Shown here one piece after another: positions 16,248 to 25,472 of a DNA stretch of 64,000 bases; positions within the stretch are counted from its first letter, which is position 1, and each line of letters opens with the position of its first letter. Source of the stretch: Alphaproteobacteria bacterium UBA4588. Its GTDB lineage: Bacteria > Pseudomonadota > Alphaproteobacteria > Rhodobacterales > Rhodobacteraceae. Where the stretch lies: NCBI GenBank assembly GCA_905182195.1, contig CAJJAW010000005.1, positions 62,001 to 126,000 of the forward strand, given 5' to 3'. The position numbers and the translations under genes are program-made. The notes beneath the pieces were generated by a model. The model did no database searches and was not told where the DNA came from. It saw only the letters and a list, made by a program, of their open reading frames with translations.

Positions 16248-17345
16248 CTATGCGTCCAAAGCTCGACAATCGGATGGCAACCACCCAATTTCAATCTGAG
16301 CGCCAGGCTCCAAACGCACCTGATCAGGTGCGTTACGGGTTTTAACTATAAAGTCGTTATTGCCAGCCACTCGCAGACGGGTACGAAAAATATCGCCCAT
16401 GTAAATAAATTCAAGCACTTCCGCGGTCAGCGTATGCGCACCGGGCTGTAAGCGTCCCTTATTAAACTCCACCCGTTCTGGCCGGATAGAAACCTTGGTG
16501 CGTTCGCCGGTTTTCGAAACATTAACCGGGTTACAATCAATCAATCCCCCACCGTCTAACTGTACTAAAGCAACACCGTTGGCAATTTCTTTGACTACCC
16601 CTTCGAGCGTGTTGTTTTCGCCAATAAACTGAGCAACAAAGCTATTTTGCGGGGATTCGTACAGCTCATCTGGTGGGGCTAACTGCTGGATCCGCCCATC
16701 ATCAAATACAGCAACACGATCTGACATGGTTAGCGCCTCAGTCTGGTCGTGAGTTACGTAAACTACGGTAATTCCCAAATTATTGGCTATGCGCTTTATC
16801 TCAAACTGCATATGTTCCCGCAACTGTTTGTCGAGTGCTCCTAGCGGTTCGTCCATCAAAACCAGCTCGGCCTCGAACACTAACGCCCGGGCAAGCGCCA
16901 CACGCTGTTGTTGGCCACCGGACAACTGCGCAGGCCGACGCCCGCCAAACTGCCCCATTTGCACCATTTCAAGAGCCCGCTTCACTGTAGCCTCTCGTTC
17001 GGATTTCGGAATTTTACGAACTTCGAGAGGAAAGGCCAAGTTTTCGGCAACGGTCATGTGGGGGAACAACGCATAGTTCTGGAAAACCATTCCGATCCCG
17101 CGCTTGTGCGGTGGGATATTATTAATTGAAACACCATCCAACATTATATCACCGTGGGTAGCAGTTTCAAATCCTGCCAACATCATTAAACAAGTCGTCT
17201 TGCCTGATCCCGACGGACCCAAAAGAGTTAAAAACTCCCCCCGTGGGATGGTTAAGTTTAAATCCTTTACGACTAAAACTTCACCGTCGTAGCTCTTTTG
17301 CACTCGTTGAAATTCAACAAATGCTTTTGCTTGTGCCTTAGCCAA
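16248..17345 (-). CDS. ABC transporter ATP-binding protein, PotA type
   Basis: The 365-residue cytoplasmic ATPase has Walker A LLGPSGSGKT, Q-loop VFQNYALFPHMTV, signature LSGGQQQRVALARAL, Walker B ELVLMDEPLGALD and switch His in YVTHDQTEAL. After about residue 240 comes the TOBE domain of the polyamine/sulfate/maltose class (KVSIRPERVEF, AEVLEFIYMGDIFRTRLRV). It is the first gene of the four-gene importer operon and is followed after 108 nt by the binding protein. It would drive uptake through the two permeases. Confidence 0.92.
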   Translation of the reverse strand: MAKAQAKAFVEFQRVQKSYDGEVLVVKDLNLTIPRGEFLTLLGPSGSGKTTCLMMLAGFETATHGDIMLDGVSINNIPPHKRGIGMVFQNYALFPHMTVAENLAFPLEVRKIPKSEREATVKRALEMVQMGQFGGRRPAQLSGGQQQRVALARALVFEAELVLMDEPLGALDKQLREHMQFEIKRIANNLGITVVYVTHDQTEALTMSDRVAVFDDGRIQQLAPPDELYESPQNSFVAQFIGENNTLEGVVKEIANGVALVQLDGGGLIDCNPVNVSKTGERTKVSIRPERVEFNKGRLQPGAHTLTAEVLEFIYMGDIFRTRLRVAGNNDFIVKTRNAPDQVRLEPGAQIEIGWLPSDCRALDA

Positions 17346-17904
17346 ACTGTATTCCCTGTTTTACTTCACCCCGGTGGATGGGTAATTTGCAGGCCATTAA
17401 CGAGTAAACAGCCCTATGGCGCAACCTAAAATTTTAAAAATACACAGTTTATTGGTAAATATTAACTGTTGACTTATTTATCCTTCGCTTGTGCGGACTA
17501 ATTGCAAAGGACGCGTGAATAATGGGCTAAATCATTACGCTGCGTTAGCTTTAATTTTTATATAAATACTTAACTTTTTGGCTTGTTAATAGAATCAATA
17601 AATCAACACTTAGAATAGGGGGCCCACCAGATGTTTAGTTCTTGGCCGTTCAAATCCACTTACTCACAGCCTAAAAAGACGTCCAATTGCGCCGACGCAT
17701 CCAACACTAGATTTATACTTTGCAGACAATTTATCTGTTTAAAGCGTCACCAATCACACCTTTTCGTAGCTGAGATTTAGCCATTTATCAAATGGCCAGT
17801 GTTGTCACGGTCAGTAATGTTGGAAAAGCCGCCCTGGCACCATTGAATTGTTTGTCAAAGCGGGTATTCCCTTTTGTTAAAGCTACTAAAATAGGACACA
17901 AAAA
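17346..17904. other. Long divergent promoter region of importer and flavin reductase
   Basis: About 560 AT-rich bases lie between the divergent ATPase and flavin reductase genes. No open frame looks like a protein. A hairpin GCCATTT-ATC-AAATGGC sits at 17780-17796 without a T-run after it. The space is longer than two promoters need and may hold a small RNA or a gene remnant, but I see nothing that proves either. Confidence 0.5.
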
Positions 17905-18393
17905 ATGGTCAATCGAACATTATTCATTGAAGCCATGCGAAATATTGCACAATCGGTTACGATTGTGACCACTATCGGAAAAAATGGATCAACCGGGGCC
18001 ACTGTAAGTGCATTTTCATCTTTGTCGGCCGATCCCCCATCTGTTTTAGTATGCCTGAAATCCGACAGTAGGATAGGTTTGGCAGTAGCACAGAACCAGG
18101 TATTTTGCGTTAATGTATTACCAGAGGGCGCCTGCGATTTAGCAGAGCGGTTTGCGGGGCGGTTTGACACAGAACAGCCAGACCGATTTGGCGCTATCAA
18201 GTGTGCTAATACTCCCTCGGGAGCAGTGTTGGATGGTGCCATAGCATTTGAATGCACATTAGACAAAATCATCACCCATGGTAGCCACGATATTTGTATT
18301 GGTAATGTAAGCGCCATAACTCATAGCGATATTCGTCCCCTAGCCTATATGGACGGCATGTTTCATATAGTCAGGCCAATAGTTAATAACTAA
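17905..18393 (+). CDS. Flavin reductase family protein (FMN-binding split barrel)
   Basis: The 162-residue protein matches the flavin reductase domain of two-component monooxygenases (HpaC/RutF type): AMRNIAQSVTIVTTIGKNGS, TVSAFSSLSADPPSVLVCLK, NQVFCVNVLPEGACDLAERF, CANTPSGAVLDGAIAFEC, SHDICIGNV. It would reduce free FMN or FAD with NAD(P)H in the cytoplasm. The start has AGGA ten bases upstream. It stands alone opposite the importer. It is a second possible electron supplier for the luciferase-like monooxygenase besides the domain fused to the CoA transferase, 6.5 kb away. Confidence 0.88.
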   Translation: MVNRTLFIEAMRNIAQSVTIVTTIGKNGSTGATVSAFSSLSADPPSVLVCLKSDSRIGLAVAQNQVFCVNVLPEGACDLAERFAGRFDTEQPDRFGAIKCANTPSGAVLDGAIAFECTLDKIITHGSHDICIGNVSAITHSDIRPLAYMDGMFHIVRPIVNN

Positions 18394-18902
18394 ATTAGGT
18401 TACATAAATGTGTGCCCACCCTATTCCTAAGTCATGCTCAAAACATCAGACTTCACGGGGACTTTTCATCACTACCGCCAGTTCCAGTTGTACATGACGG
18501 ATTAGCCGACTTTGCACATCACACGGGTCATAGTAGTGCAGACCATCAATACCTCCCACGATTAAGCCCCGAGCATCAGCGACATTTGCGCACTTCGAGA
18601 CACGGTAGCAAGTGATTCAATGGAATGCGTGCTGTCCAATCCAAGCTCAGATGGTCGGCGATTAAAAACAATCTTTGGTAATTTAATTTTTAGGGTCACA
18701 CTAGTCTCAATCCTAGGAGACGGACAAGACCTAGGCTTGATCTATTACGACCGCCTATTAACAGGTCTAGCAGCTGCGCTTAAAAGCTATGCCAAGGATT
18801 AAAAGCGCTGGATTTGAGAAGACATATAAAAGGCATATAATCGAGTGTACAATCAACAGACCACCTCAGGTACATTTATAAAAAGTTAGAATAATAGCAA
18901 CA
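18394..18902. other. Gene-free gap, possible decayed coding sequence
   Basis: About 500 bases between convergent flavin reductase and yebC genes. Short open frames exist on both strands (plus 18412-18615 and 18620-18802; a minus frame across about 18430-18600), some with protein-like composition. None has a ribosome site or a family I can name. The stretch may be the remains of a lost gene. No terminator with a T-run was found. Confidence 0.45.
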
Positions 18903-19643
18903 TTACATCGCCGCCATCACATCATCACTCACTTCGAAATTTGCTGTGACACGCTGCACATCATCGTCATCTTCCAAAGTATCAATCAGCTTCATTAGCT
19001 TTTCCATGCCCTCAAGATCTAGTTCAGTTGTGGTTTGGGGTTTCCAAATTAGCTTAGCACTGTCAGATTCGCCCAGTTGAGCCTCAAGAGCCGAAGATAC
19101 CCCATTCAAATCTGTATCCGCACAGAAAATAGCGTGGCCATCCTCACTTGATTCTACATCTTCAGCACCCGCATCAAGAGCAGCCATCATCACAGTGTCT
19201 TCATCTCCAACAGACGCTGGGTAAAGAACCAGCCCCTTACGTTCGAACATAAAAGATACTGAGCCTGTCTCACCCAAATTACCGCCACATTTGGTAAATG
19301 TGCTACGCACTGTAGAGGCGGTCCGGTTGCGGTTGTCAGTCATAGCTTCCACTATGACAGCTACACCGCCTGGACCATAGCCTTCATAGCGAATTTCATC
19401 ATAGGACTCTGCGTCCCCACCCTGAGATTTTTTAATTGCACGGTCAATTACATCCTTAGACACAGATAGTTGTTTTGCTTCCTTAACGGCCATGCGGAGC
19501 CGAGGGTTTTTCTCTGGATCAGGGTCACCCATCTTGGCGGCAACTGTAATTTCTTTGGCCAGTTTCGAAAAAAGTTTTGACCTCGCCGCATCCTGTCGCC
19601 CTTTACGATGCTGGATATTCGCCCATTTTGAATGGCCTGCCAT
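18903..19643 (-). CDS. yebC: YebC/PmpR family protein
   Basis: The 246-residue protein is a full YebC-type factor: [20 protein letters not shown] at the start, [60 protein letters not shown] and [16 protein letters not shown]. Members act as transcriptional regulators or as factors that relieve ribosome stalling. The start at 19643 has a GGGGG stretch nine bases upstream; 20 further residues in an open frame before it do not fit the family. Orientation is opposite to the flavin reductase. About 280 bases separate it from the transporter gene upstream; I see no gene there. Confidence 0.96.
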   Translation of the reverse strand: MAGHSKWANIQHRKGRQDAARSKLFSKLAKEITVAAKMGDPDPEKNPRLRMAVKEAKQLSVSKDVIDRAIKKSQGGDAESYDEIRYEGYGPGGVAVIVEAMTDNRNRTASTVRSTFTKCGGNLGETGSVSFMFERKGLVLYPASVGDEDTVMMAALDAGAEDVESSEDGHAIFCADTDLNGVSSALEAQLGESDSAKLIWKPQTTTELDLEGMEKLMKLIDTLEDDDDVQRVTANFEVSDDVMAAM

Positions 19644-19926
19644 GAAAGCCCCCTGATGTAAAAGATGTCGAAGTGTTTTAGGCGGGGCAACTTCGCAATT
19701 CAACCCTTGTTAAAGCGCATTCTCTAGACAGGTTGGGTTCATGGCGCTTTCCCGTTCACCCAGTACGTAACCTATAAAAGATTACGCCCAAATCCACATG
19801 CAAAGAGAAAGTGTCCATCACCAACTACAGTGCCTAGAATTGCGGCTACTTCCGTAGGGGTGTATTAGCGCAGACATAATATGACCACGGCCCCAACCAT
19901 AATCAGCAAAAAACAATTGCCTGATG

Positions 19927-20835
19927 TTACTTAGGCCGCGTATTTTGATCATTTTTGCCACCCAAAACCGGACTGACTAAATAAATTCCAACAAACATCA
20001 GCCCCAAGGCCAACCAAATTGGACCGGAATAGCGCTCACCCAAAATGAGCATTGCCCAACCTAGACCAGCAGCGGTAACCACGTAGCTAACTTGAACCGA
20101 AAATACCGGGCCGTAAGTGCGCACAATCATAACATATAACGTATAAACGACGGTATGAATCAAGGCCGAACCGATCAATGCTAAATCTGCTGTATCCCAA
20201 ACATGGATAGGGTTGATCCATTGCCCCATCCCCCAAGCAATAGGTGCTGTAATGATGGCACCTGCGATGGAGGCCCCCAGCAAAAGCTGCAATGGCCCGA
20301 CACCGCCAGTACCAAAGCGGGCCACAAAATTGCCTTCAAATGCATACATTAAACTCGCTAACAGTCCCAAAGGAATAAAGGCCAACATAGCTGAATTAGG
20401 CAAGGCATCTGGCACACCAACAATCAAAAGTACCGCTAAAAGTCCAAGTGACAAACCCGCCATGCGTTTCAAGCTGAACCGTTCCAGACCCAAAATCAGC
20501 GCAATTGGAAAGGCCATCATCGGGATGAGCGACAACAGTAGCGACATGATTCCAGCAGGCAATACTGTATAGGCTTTATAAGAGGCGCCATTCGGTATCA
20601 CTGTGCCCATTAAAGCAAAGGCAATGTAAAAAAAAATTACTCTACTGTGCATCGGCAAGGGCCGTCGCCGGGCGATATTGATCACTCCCAAGACAATCGC
20701 GCCGATCAGCATCTGCCAAAAGATTAACCCAAAAGGCTGATACCCGCCACCAACGGCAATTTTAGTCAACGGCTGCGTAATTCCCCAGCTAATCCCAATA
20801 AATAGTAGCCACGCGAATGGGATAAGCCGGCTCAC
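19927..20835 (-). CDS. DMT superfamily (EamA) transporter
   Basis: The 302-residue inner-membrane protein has about ten hydrophobic helices in two EamA repeats (first LLFIGISWGITQPLTKIAVG, second LLASLMYAFEGNFVARFGTG), ending in a short charged tail. Such proteins export or exchange metabolites such as amino acids. The GTG start overlaps the stop of the YmdB-type gene by 4 nt (GTGA), so the two are co-translated. Substrate not predictable. Confidence 0.88.
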   Translation of the reverse strand: MSRLIPFAWLLFIGISWGITQPLTKIAVGGGYQPFGLIFWQMLIGAIVLGVINIARRRPLPMHSRVIFFYIAFALMGTVIPNGASYKAYTVLPAGIMSLLLSLIPMMAFPIALILGLERFSLKRMAGLSLGLLAVLLIVGVPDALPNSAMLAFIPLGLLASLMYAFEGNFVARFGTGGVGPLQLLLGASIAGAIITAPIAWGMGQWINPIHVWDTADLALIGSALIHTVVYTLYVMIVRTYGPVFSVQVSYVVTAAGLGWAMLILGERYSGPIWLALGLMFVGIYLVSPVLGGKNDQNTRPK

Positions 20836-21656
20836 TCCGGCTGAATCTCAGGACTTTGGCTCAACAGTCCACCGTGGCGGATCATTTGGATGGACTTGGC
20901 CAAACCGGTAGCATCATCGGTTTCCACCATCAGGCCACAAAGCGTCGCAGGGCCCAGCGCCGGCTCAAAGCGGGCCTTCGGCATGCCAGTGATGAAGCGC
21001 CGCAAAGGCTCAGCCTTTTGCATTCCTATCACAGAGTTGTAATCGCCACACATGCCCGCATCACTTTGAAAGCCGGTACCACGTTCTAAAATCTGTGCAT
21101 CCGCTGTGGGCACGTGGGTATGGCTGCCCGCGACCATGCTAGCCTTCCCGTCACAAAAATGCCCCATGGCCATCTTTTCAGAGGTGGCCTCACAATGCAT
21201 ATCCACTACAATTGCCGCAACCTGCCCTCCCAGCGGATGACGCGATAAAATAGCATCCATGGCCGAGAAAGGATCGTCAAACGGCCGTTTCATGAAGACC
21301 TGCCCTAAAACTTGGGCTACTAAAACTTTCCGGCCTCGTGTCGCGGTGAATATCGCGGCACCGCGCCCAGGCGCAGATTTAGAAAAGTTCAAAGGCCGGA
21401 TGATGCGTGGTTCTTGGTCAATAAATTGTAACATATCTTTTTGGTCAAAAGCATGATCGCCCAAAGTAATACAATCTGCTCCAGCATCAAGAATGGCCTG
21501 AGCATGTTTACCAGAAAGCCCCATGCCACTGGTTGCATTCTCTCCATTCACAACCACAAAATCTGCCTTAAGCCGCGCCCGCAGCGCTGGCAGGTCTTCT
21601 GAAATCGCCTGCCGGCCGGAGCGGCCCATCACATCACCAAGATAAAGAATTTTCAT
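20832..21656 (-). CDS. YmdB-type metallophosphoesterase (TIGR00282 family)
   Basis: The 274-residue protein is a calcineurin-like phosphoesterase of the YmdB family, known in Bacillus as a 2-prime,3-prime-cAMP phosphodiesterase. Metal-binding motifs are seen in order: LYLGDVMGRSGRQAI, VVNGENATSGMGLSG, CITLGDHAFDQ, VVDMHCEATSEKMAMGHF and VAGSHTHVPTADA. Length is as expected. It is the first gene of a two-gene unit with the DMT transporter; the frameshifted OsmC gene lies 52 nt upstream on the same strand. Confidence 0.92.
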   Translation of the reverse strand: MKILYLGDVMGRSGRQAISEDLPALRARLKADFVVVNGENATSGMGLSGKHAQAILDAGADCITLGDHAFDQKDMLQFIDQEPRIIRPLNFSKSAPGRGAAIFTATRGRKVLVAQVLGQVFMKRPFDDPFSAMDAILSRHPLGGQVAAIVVDMHCEATSEKMAMGHFCDGKASMVAGSHTHVPTADAQILERGTGFQSDAGMCGDYNSVIGMQKAEPLRRFITGMPKARFEPALGPATLCGLMVETDDATGLAKSIQMIRHGGLLSQSPEIQPE

Positions 21657-21708
21657 ATAAAGCCCTTAGGACGACACGGGCCATAGTACAAGATGCTATA
21701 GGCTTGCA

Positions 21709-22180
21709 CTAGCCATGCAGATAGCGCGCCTCACAGGTCACCAGAAAATTCACAGATCTGGCAATGAAGCAAACCCCATGGATGTCCCCATGCACTGCTT
21801 CTGCCGCCTGATCATCCGTTCCAGCCGCTAGTCTGATTACCGGCCACAGGGTAGCCCCAATAAACCGCCCAACGCCAGAGGGTGCGCTTTCGCCATGCCC
21901 CACCGGACTATCCTCATAACCCAGCACCACAACCTCTGATTGAAATGCCAAATGCAGATACCACAGGATGTGACAGGCACTAAGGGCATTGATCAGCATA
22001 TCTTCAGGATTGTGCAGCGTGGGATCACCGCCCAACACTGGATCGTTGGAACATTCGATCACAGGCTTACCCGGTGTCCGCCACCTACCAGCGGCACTCG
22101 TAGCCTTTATAGGAGGCATTGCCGTGGCCTATATTTCCGGTCCAACGAATATGGGACGTGAAATCATGGGTTTTAGACAT
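21709..22180 (-). pseudogene. OsmC family protein, broken by a single-base frameshift
   Basis: The C-terminal 125 residues (RWRTPGKPVIECSNDPVLGG, HNPEDMLINALSACHILWYL, HGVCFIARSVNFLV) are a clear OsmC/Ohr-like peroxidase domain, with the conserved Cys in LSACH. The expected N-terminus is in another frame: ATG at 22180 with AGGAG upstream encodes MSKTHDFTSHIRWTGNIGHG and 11 more residues. It then stops at TAG 22085-22087, right after a Trp codon. Skipping one base near 22087 joins the two frames into one normal-length protein. So either the gene carries a recent one-base insertion or the assembly has an error here. An internal ATG at 22119 could still yield a shorter product. The cyclo-ligase gene ends 1 nt upstream. 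Confidence 0.8.
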
Positions 22181-22181
22181 C

Positions 22182-22742
22182 TCAATCTCCTATGGTCAGC
22201 ACCCGGTCTTCAGTCACAATCATATCCAGCGGTTGGTCCGTAGGCTCAAGCGGAAGATCATCCGCCTGCTGCGCGTTGAATGCAAAACCAATGGTCAGCA
22301 CGGGCCCACCGGCTCGCAGCCGTTCGAGGGTGCGGTCATAAAACCCGCCACCATAGCCCAGGCGACCTCCTCTTGCATCCCAAGCAACCAACGGGACAAT
22401 CACAATCTCTGGTACCATCCATTTAAGTACAGCAGGAATTTGCGCCTTAAACGCTCCAGCTACCATCACAGTTTCCGTAGACCATTCAGCAAATTTCAGA
22501 GGTGTTGAAGTTGCTTTGATCACCGGCACACCGACCACCCCATGAGCCGAAGCCTCAGCCATAGCGGGCAGCGGATCAATTTCGGTTCTGATCGGCATAA
22601 ATCCTGCCAGGGGCGCACCACGAAATCCCGCCAATATCTCAGACAACAACCCAGCAGCCGCACCATTCTGCACTTCAAACGCCAATTTGCGCCGCGCAAA
22701 GGCCGCGGTGCGAGCAGCCTGCTTTTTTTCTGCAAGCGTCAC
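22182..22742 (-). CDS. 5-formyltetrahydrofolate cyclo-ligase
   Basis: The 186-residue protein has the family landmarks: an N-terminal Lys/Arg-rich helix (AEKKQAARTAAFARRK), PIRTEIDPLP for the folate side, and the ATP/Mg motif ARGGRLGYGGGFYDRTLERL. It converts 5-formyl-THF to 5,10-methenyl-THF with ATP. The ATG overlaps the mgtE stop by 4 nt, and the gene ends 1 nt before the OsmC start codon. The three therefore form one transcription unit. Confidence 0.93.
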   Translation of the reverse strand: MTLAEKKQAARTAAFARRKLAFEVQNGAAAGLLSEILAGFRGAPLAGFMPIRTEIDPLPAMAEASAHGVVGVPVIKATSTPLKFAEWSTETVMVAGAFKAQIPAVLKWMVPEIVIVPLVAWDARGGRLGYGGGFYDRTLERLRAGGPVLTIGFAFNAQQADDLPLEPTDQPLDMIVTEDRVLTIGD

Positions 22743-24112
22743 AGCAACATCCAGGCAGCTAACCCCAGAAAGGCAAAAAACCCAACAACATCTGTGACCG
22801 TAGTAACGAAGGCACCCGACGCCAAAGCCGGATCAACACCAATCTTCTCAAGTAGAACCGGTACGACGGTACCTGCCAAGCCAGCAATAACCATGTTCAA
22901 AACCATAGCCAATGCAAGCACCCAACCGATTATAGAGGATCCGAACCAGAAAAAGCCAACTAAACCTAAGACAACAGCAAAAATAATGCCGTTCAACAGC
23001 CCTACCAAAACCTCCCGCCGGATCACCCGCCATACGTTGGACGTAGTCAAATTCTTGGTGGCAATCGCGCGCACGGCTACGGTCAGCGACTGTGTGCCTG
23101 CATTGCCGCCCATAGAAGCCACAATCGGCATTAATACCGCCAAAGCGACAAACTGTGCAATTGTGGCTTCAAACATAGAAATTACCATAGAGGCTACAAT
23201 CGCCGTACAAAGATTGACCGCTAGCCAAGGGAACCGTCCCTTTAAGGTTTCAATGACGTGGTCTGACAGAGATCCCTCACCAACACCAGCCAGACGCATC
23301 ATGTCTTCCTCATACTCTTCATCCAGGACGGTCATCGCATCATCAATTGTAATCACGCCTACCAGACGATTATCCGCATCAACGACCGGGGCTGAAATCA
23401 AATGATAATGATTAAACGCATAGGCCACATCTTTTTCCGGCTGTTCTGCTGGAATGGTACGAAAGCTGTCCTCAATTATCTCTTGCAAAGGTGCAGCAGT
23501 TGTCGCACCCAACAACTTGCCCAGGGTTACGTAGCCAGTTGGCCGCATACGAGGGTCAATCAGGATTATATGATAAAACTGTTCTGGCAAATCTTGATGA
23601 CGGCGCAAATAATCAATAGCTTGGCCTACGGTCCAATGCTCAGGGGCCATAACCACCTCGCGCTGCATCAGACGACCAGCAGAATCCTGCGGGAAAGAGA
23701 GCGATTGCTCAACCACCATCCGTTCAGCATCATCTAGCGCATCGAGAATAGCTTCTTGTTGGGGTTCATCAAGATCCTCAAGCAGATCCACCACGTCATC
23801 TGAGTCCAGATCACGCACTGCATCCGCGAGCTCAGTTGCATTAAGTCCGTCAATAATATCTTCACGTATACTCTCGTCCAGCTCTGACAGAACATCCCCG
23901 ACTATCCCGCCCTTCCACATATGCAAAAGGCGGCTTCGCAAACCGTCACTAACCTGCTCTAAAAGATCGGCAATATCTGCAGGGTGTAGCGGGTCCAGCA
24001 GCATATGCAGTCGCGTCACGTCTTCATGCTCCACAGCCGCACGCACATCCAACACGCGTTGGGCGTCTAAAACATCACTCAGCTCGGGCGGATTAGCGTA
24101 AAGATCTGTCAT
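22739..24112 (-). CDS. mgtE: Magnesium transporter MgtE
   Basis: The 457-residue protein has the three MgtE parts. These are an acidic N-terminal superhelical domain (HPADIADLLEQVSDG repeats), a CBS pair around residues 140-270 (AGRLMQREVVMAPEHWTVGQ, GVITIDDAMTV), and a five-helix C-terminal channel (PWLAVNLCTAIVASMVISMF, MPIVASMGGNAGTQSLTVAV). It is a gated magnesium channel in the inner membrane. It heads the mgtE-cyclo-ligase-OsmC unit and is divergent from guanine deaminase by about 70 bases. Confidence 0.95.
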   Translation of the reverse strand: MTDLYANPPELSDVLDAQRVLDVRAAVEHEDVTRLHMLLDPLHPADIADLLEQVSDGLRSRLLHMWKGGIVGDVLSELDESIREDIIDGLNATELADAVRDLDSDDVVDLLEDLDEPQQEAILDALDDAERMVVEQSLSFPQDSAGRLMQREVVMAPEHWTVGQAIDYLRRHQDLPEQFYHIILIDPRMRPTGYVTLGKLLGATTAAPLQEIIEDSFRTIPAEQPEKDVAYAFNHYHLISAPVVDADNRLVGVITIDDAMTVLDEEYEEDMMRLAGVGEGSLSDHVIETLKGRFPWLAVNLCTAIVASMVISMFEATIAQFVALAVLMPIVASMGGNAGTQSLTVAVRAIATKNLTTSNVWRVIRREVLVGLLNGIIFAVVLGLVGFFWFGSSIIGWVLALAMVLNMVIAGLAGTVVPVLLEKIGVDPALASGAFVTTVTDVVGFFAFLGLAAWMLL

Positions 24113-24184
24113 AACTGCCTTTACGAAGTTGCAGATGCTATGACAAGGTATGGGCTGACAAATGGACTTTTGGAAGGCATTTTC

Positions 24185-25471
24185 ATGGCACTCAATTTAC
24201 TTCTTGGCCAAACGCTTGGGTTTACTGGTGATCCGTTTCAACAGCCTTGGCAGGAGGTCACACGGCACCGCCGAGACGGCGCTGTTTTAGTTGAAGATGG
24301 CCACATACGAGCAGTCGGGGCACGTTCGACCTTAACCACAGAGCACCCACAGGCAAACATCACCGATTATGGTAAGGATTTGATCATCCCCGGCTTTGTG
24401 GACGCCCATGTCCACTATCCGCAAACAGCGATCATCGCGAGCTGGGGCAAACGCCTAATAGATTGGTTAAACACCTATACTTTTCCCGAAGAAATGCGCC
24501 TGTCTGATCCAGACTATGCCGCAGAAGTCGCCGGACGTTATCTCGACATCGCCCTGATCCATGGCACCACTACAATGGCCAGTTACTGCACCTCTGCACC
24601 CGGCTCTGTCACCTCTTACTTTGAAGCCGCCGCTAAGCGGCGTATGCGAGTTGTAGGTGGAAAAACCTGTATGGATCGGAATGCACCCGACGGTTTAGTT
24701 GACACAGCGCAACGAGCTTATGACGAAAGCAAAGCTCTTATTGATAATTGGCATGGCAAAGACCGCGCAGTTTATGCAATCACCCCAAGGTTTTCGCCAA
24801 CCTCCACACCTGAGCAGCTTCACGCATTGGGTGAACTCTGGGCCGAACGGCCAGACTGTTTGATGCAGACCCATCTGGCAGAGCAGACAGAAGAGATTGC
24901 CTGGGTGCGCGAGTTATTCCCCAATGCCCGCGACTATCTTGATACATATGCGCAACACGGGCTGTTGGGTGCGCGCGGCGTTTATGGCCATTCGGTCCAC
25001 CTGGAATCACGAGAAGTGGACCAGCTGGCAGAGATTGGAGCCTCTGTGGTTCATTGCCCTACGTCCAATATGTTCATTGGGTCAGGATTGTTTGACCTTA
25101 TGGGATTGGCGCAAGCGAAGGTCGGCCTTGGCTTAGCATCTGATATTGGTGGTGGATCTAATTTTTCAATGCTACGCACAATGGCTGCGGCCTATGAAGT
25201 GGCACAGTTGCGCGGTATGGCAGCGCATCCTGCACAATTGATGTGGTTGGCCAGTGAGGGATCTGCCAAAACACTGCATCTACAAGGGAAGGTTGGCCAC
25301 CTTGGCGCAGGGGCCGAGGCAGACCTATGCGTGCTCAACCTCAACTCAACCCACGCAATTGATCAACGCGGACGCAACGCTTCTAATTTTTGGGAGGTAC
25401 TCTTTCCAACTATAATGATGGGCGATGACCGGGCAGTGCGGCAAGTTTGGGTGGCCGGGCAGCCACTTTAG
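24185..25471 (+). CDS. guaD: Guanine deaminase
   Basis: The 428-residue amidohydrolase converts guanine to xanthine. Motifs in order are IPGFVDAHVHYPQTAIIASW (metal His pair), GTTTMASYCTS, MQTHLAEQTEEIAWVRELFP, YGHSVHLESREV and the late metal Asp in GLASDIGGGSNFSMLRTM. These are the residues typical of bacterial GuaD. The start at 24185 (MALNLLLGQ) has GGAAGG upstream; an earlier in-frame ATG at 24140 overlaps promoter sequence. It is convergent with the next amidohydrolase, their stops one base apart. Confidence 0.92.
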   Translation: MALNLLLGQTLGFTGDPFQQPWQEVTRHRRDGAVLVEDGHIRAVGARSTLTTEHPQANITDYGKDLIIPGFVDAHVHYPQTAIIASWGKRLIDWLNTYTFPEEMRLSDPDYAAEVAGRYLDIALIHGTTTMASYCTSAPGSVTSYFEAAAKRRMRVVGGKTCMDRNAPDGLVDTAQRAYDESKALIDNWHGKDRAVYAITPRFSPTSTPEQLHALGELWAERPDCLMQTHLAEQTEEIAWVRELFPNARDYLDTYAQHGLLGARGVYGHSVHLESREVDQLAEIGASVVHCPTSNMFIGSGLFDLMGLAQAKVGLGLASDIGGGSNFSMLRTMAAAYEVAQLRGMAAHPAQLMWLASEGSAKTLHLQGKVGHLGAGAEADLCVLNLNSTHAIDQRGRNASNFWEVLFPTIMMGDDRAVRQVWVAGQPL

Positions 25472-25472
25472 G

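Noticed and set aside
17780-17796. Hairpin in the importer/flavin reductase promoter region as a terminator
   Set aside because: 7-bp stem without a T-run and not at a gene end; noted only in the gap description.
18412-18802. Two short plus-strand frames (67 and 60 codons) between flavin reductase and yebC
   Set aside because: No start signals and no family; a LysR-like resemblance of one fragment was too weak to call.
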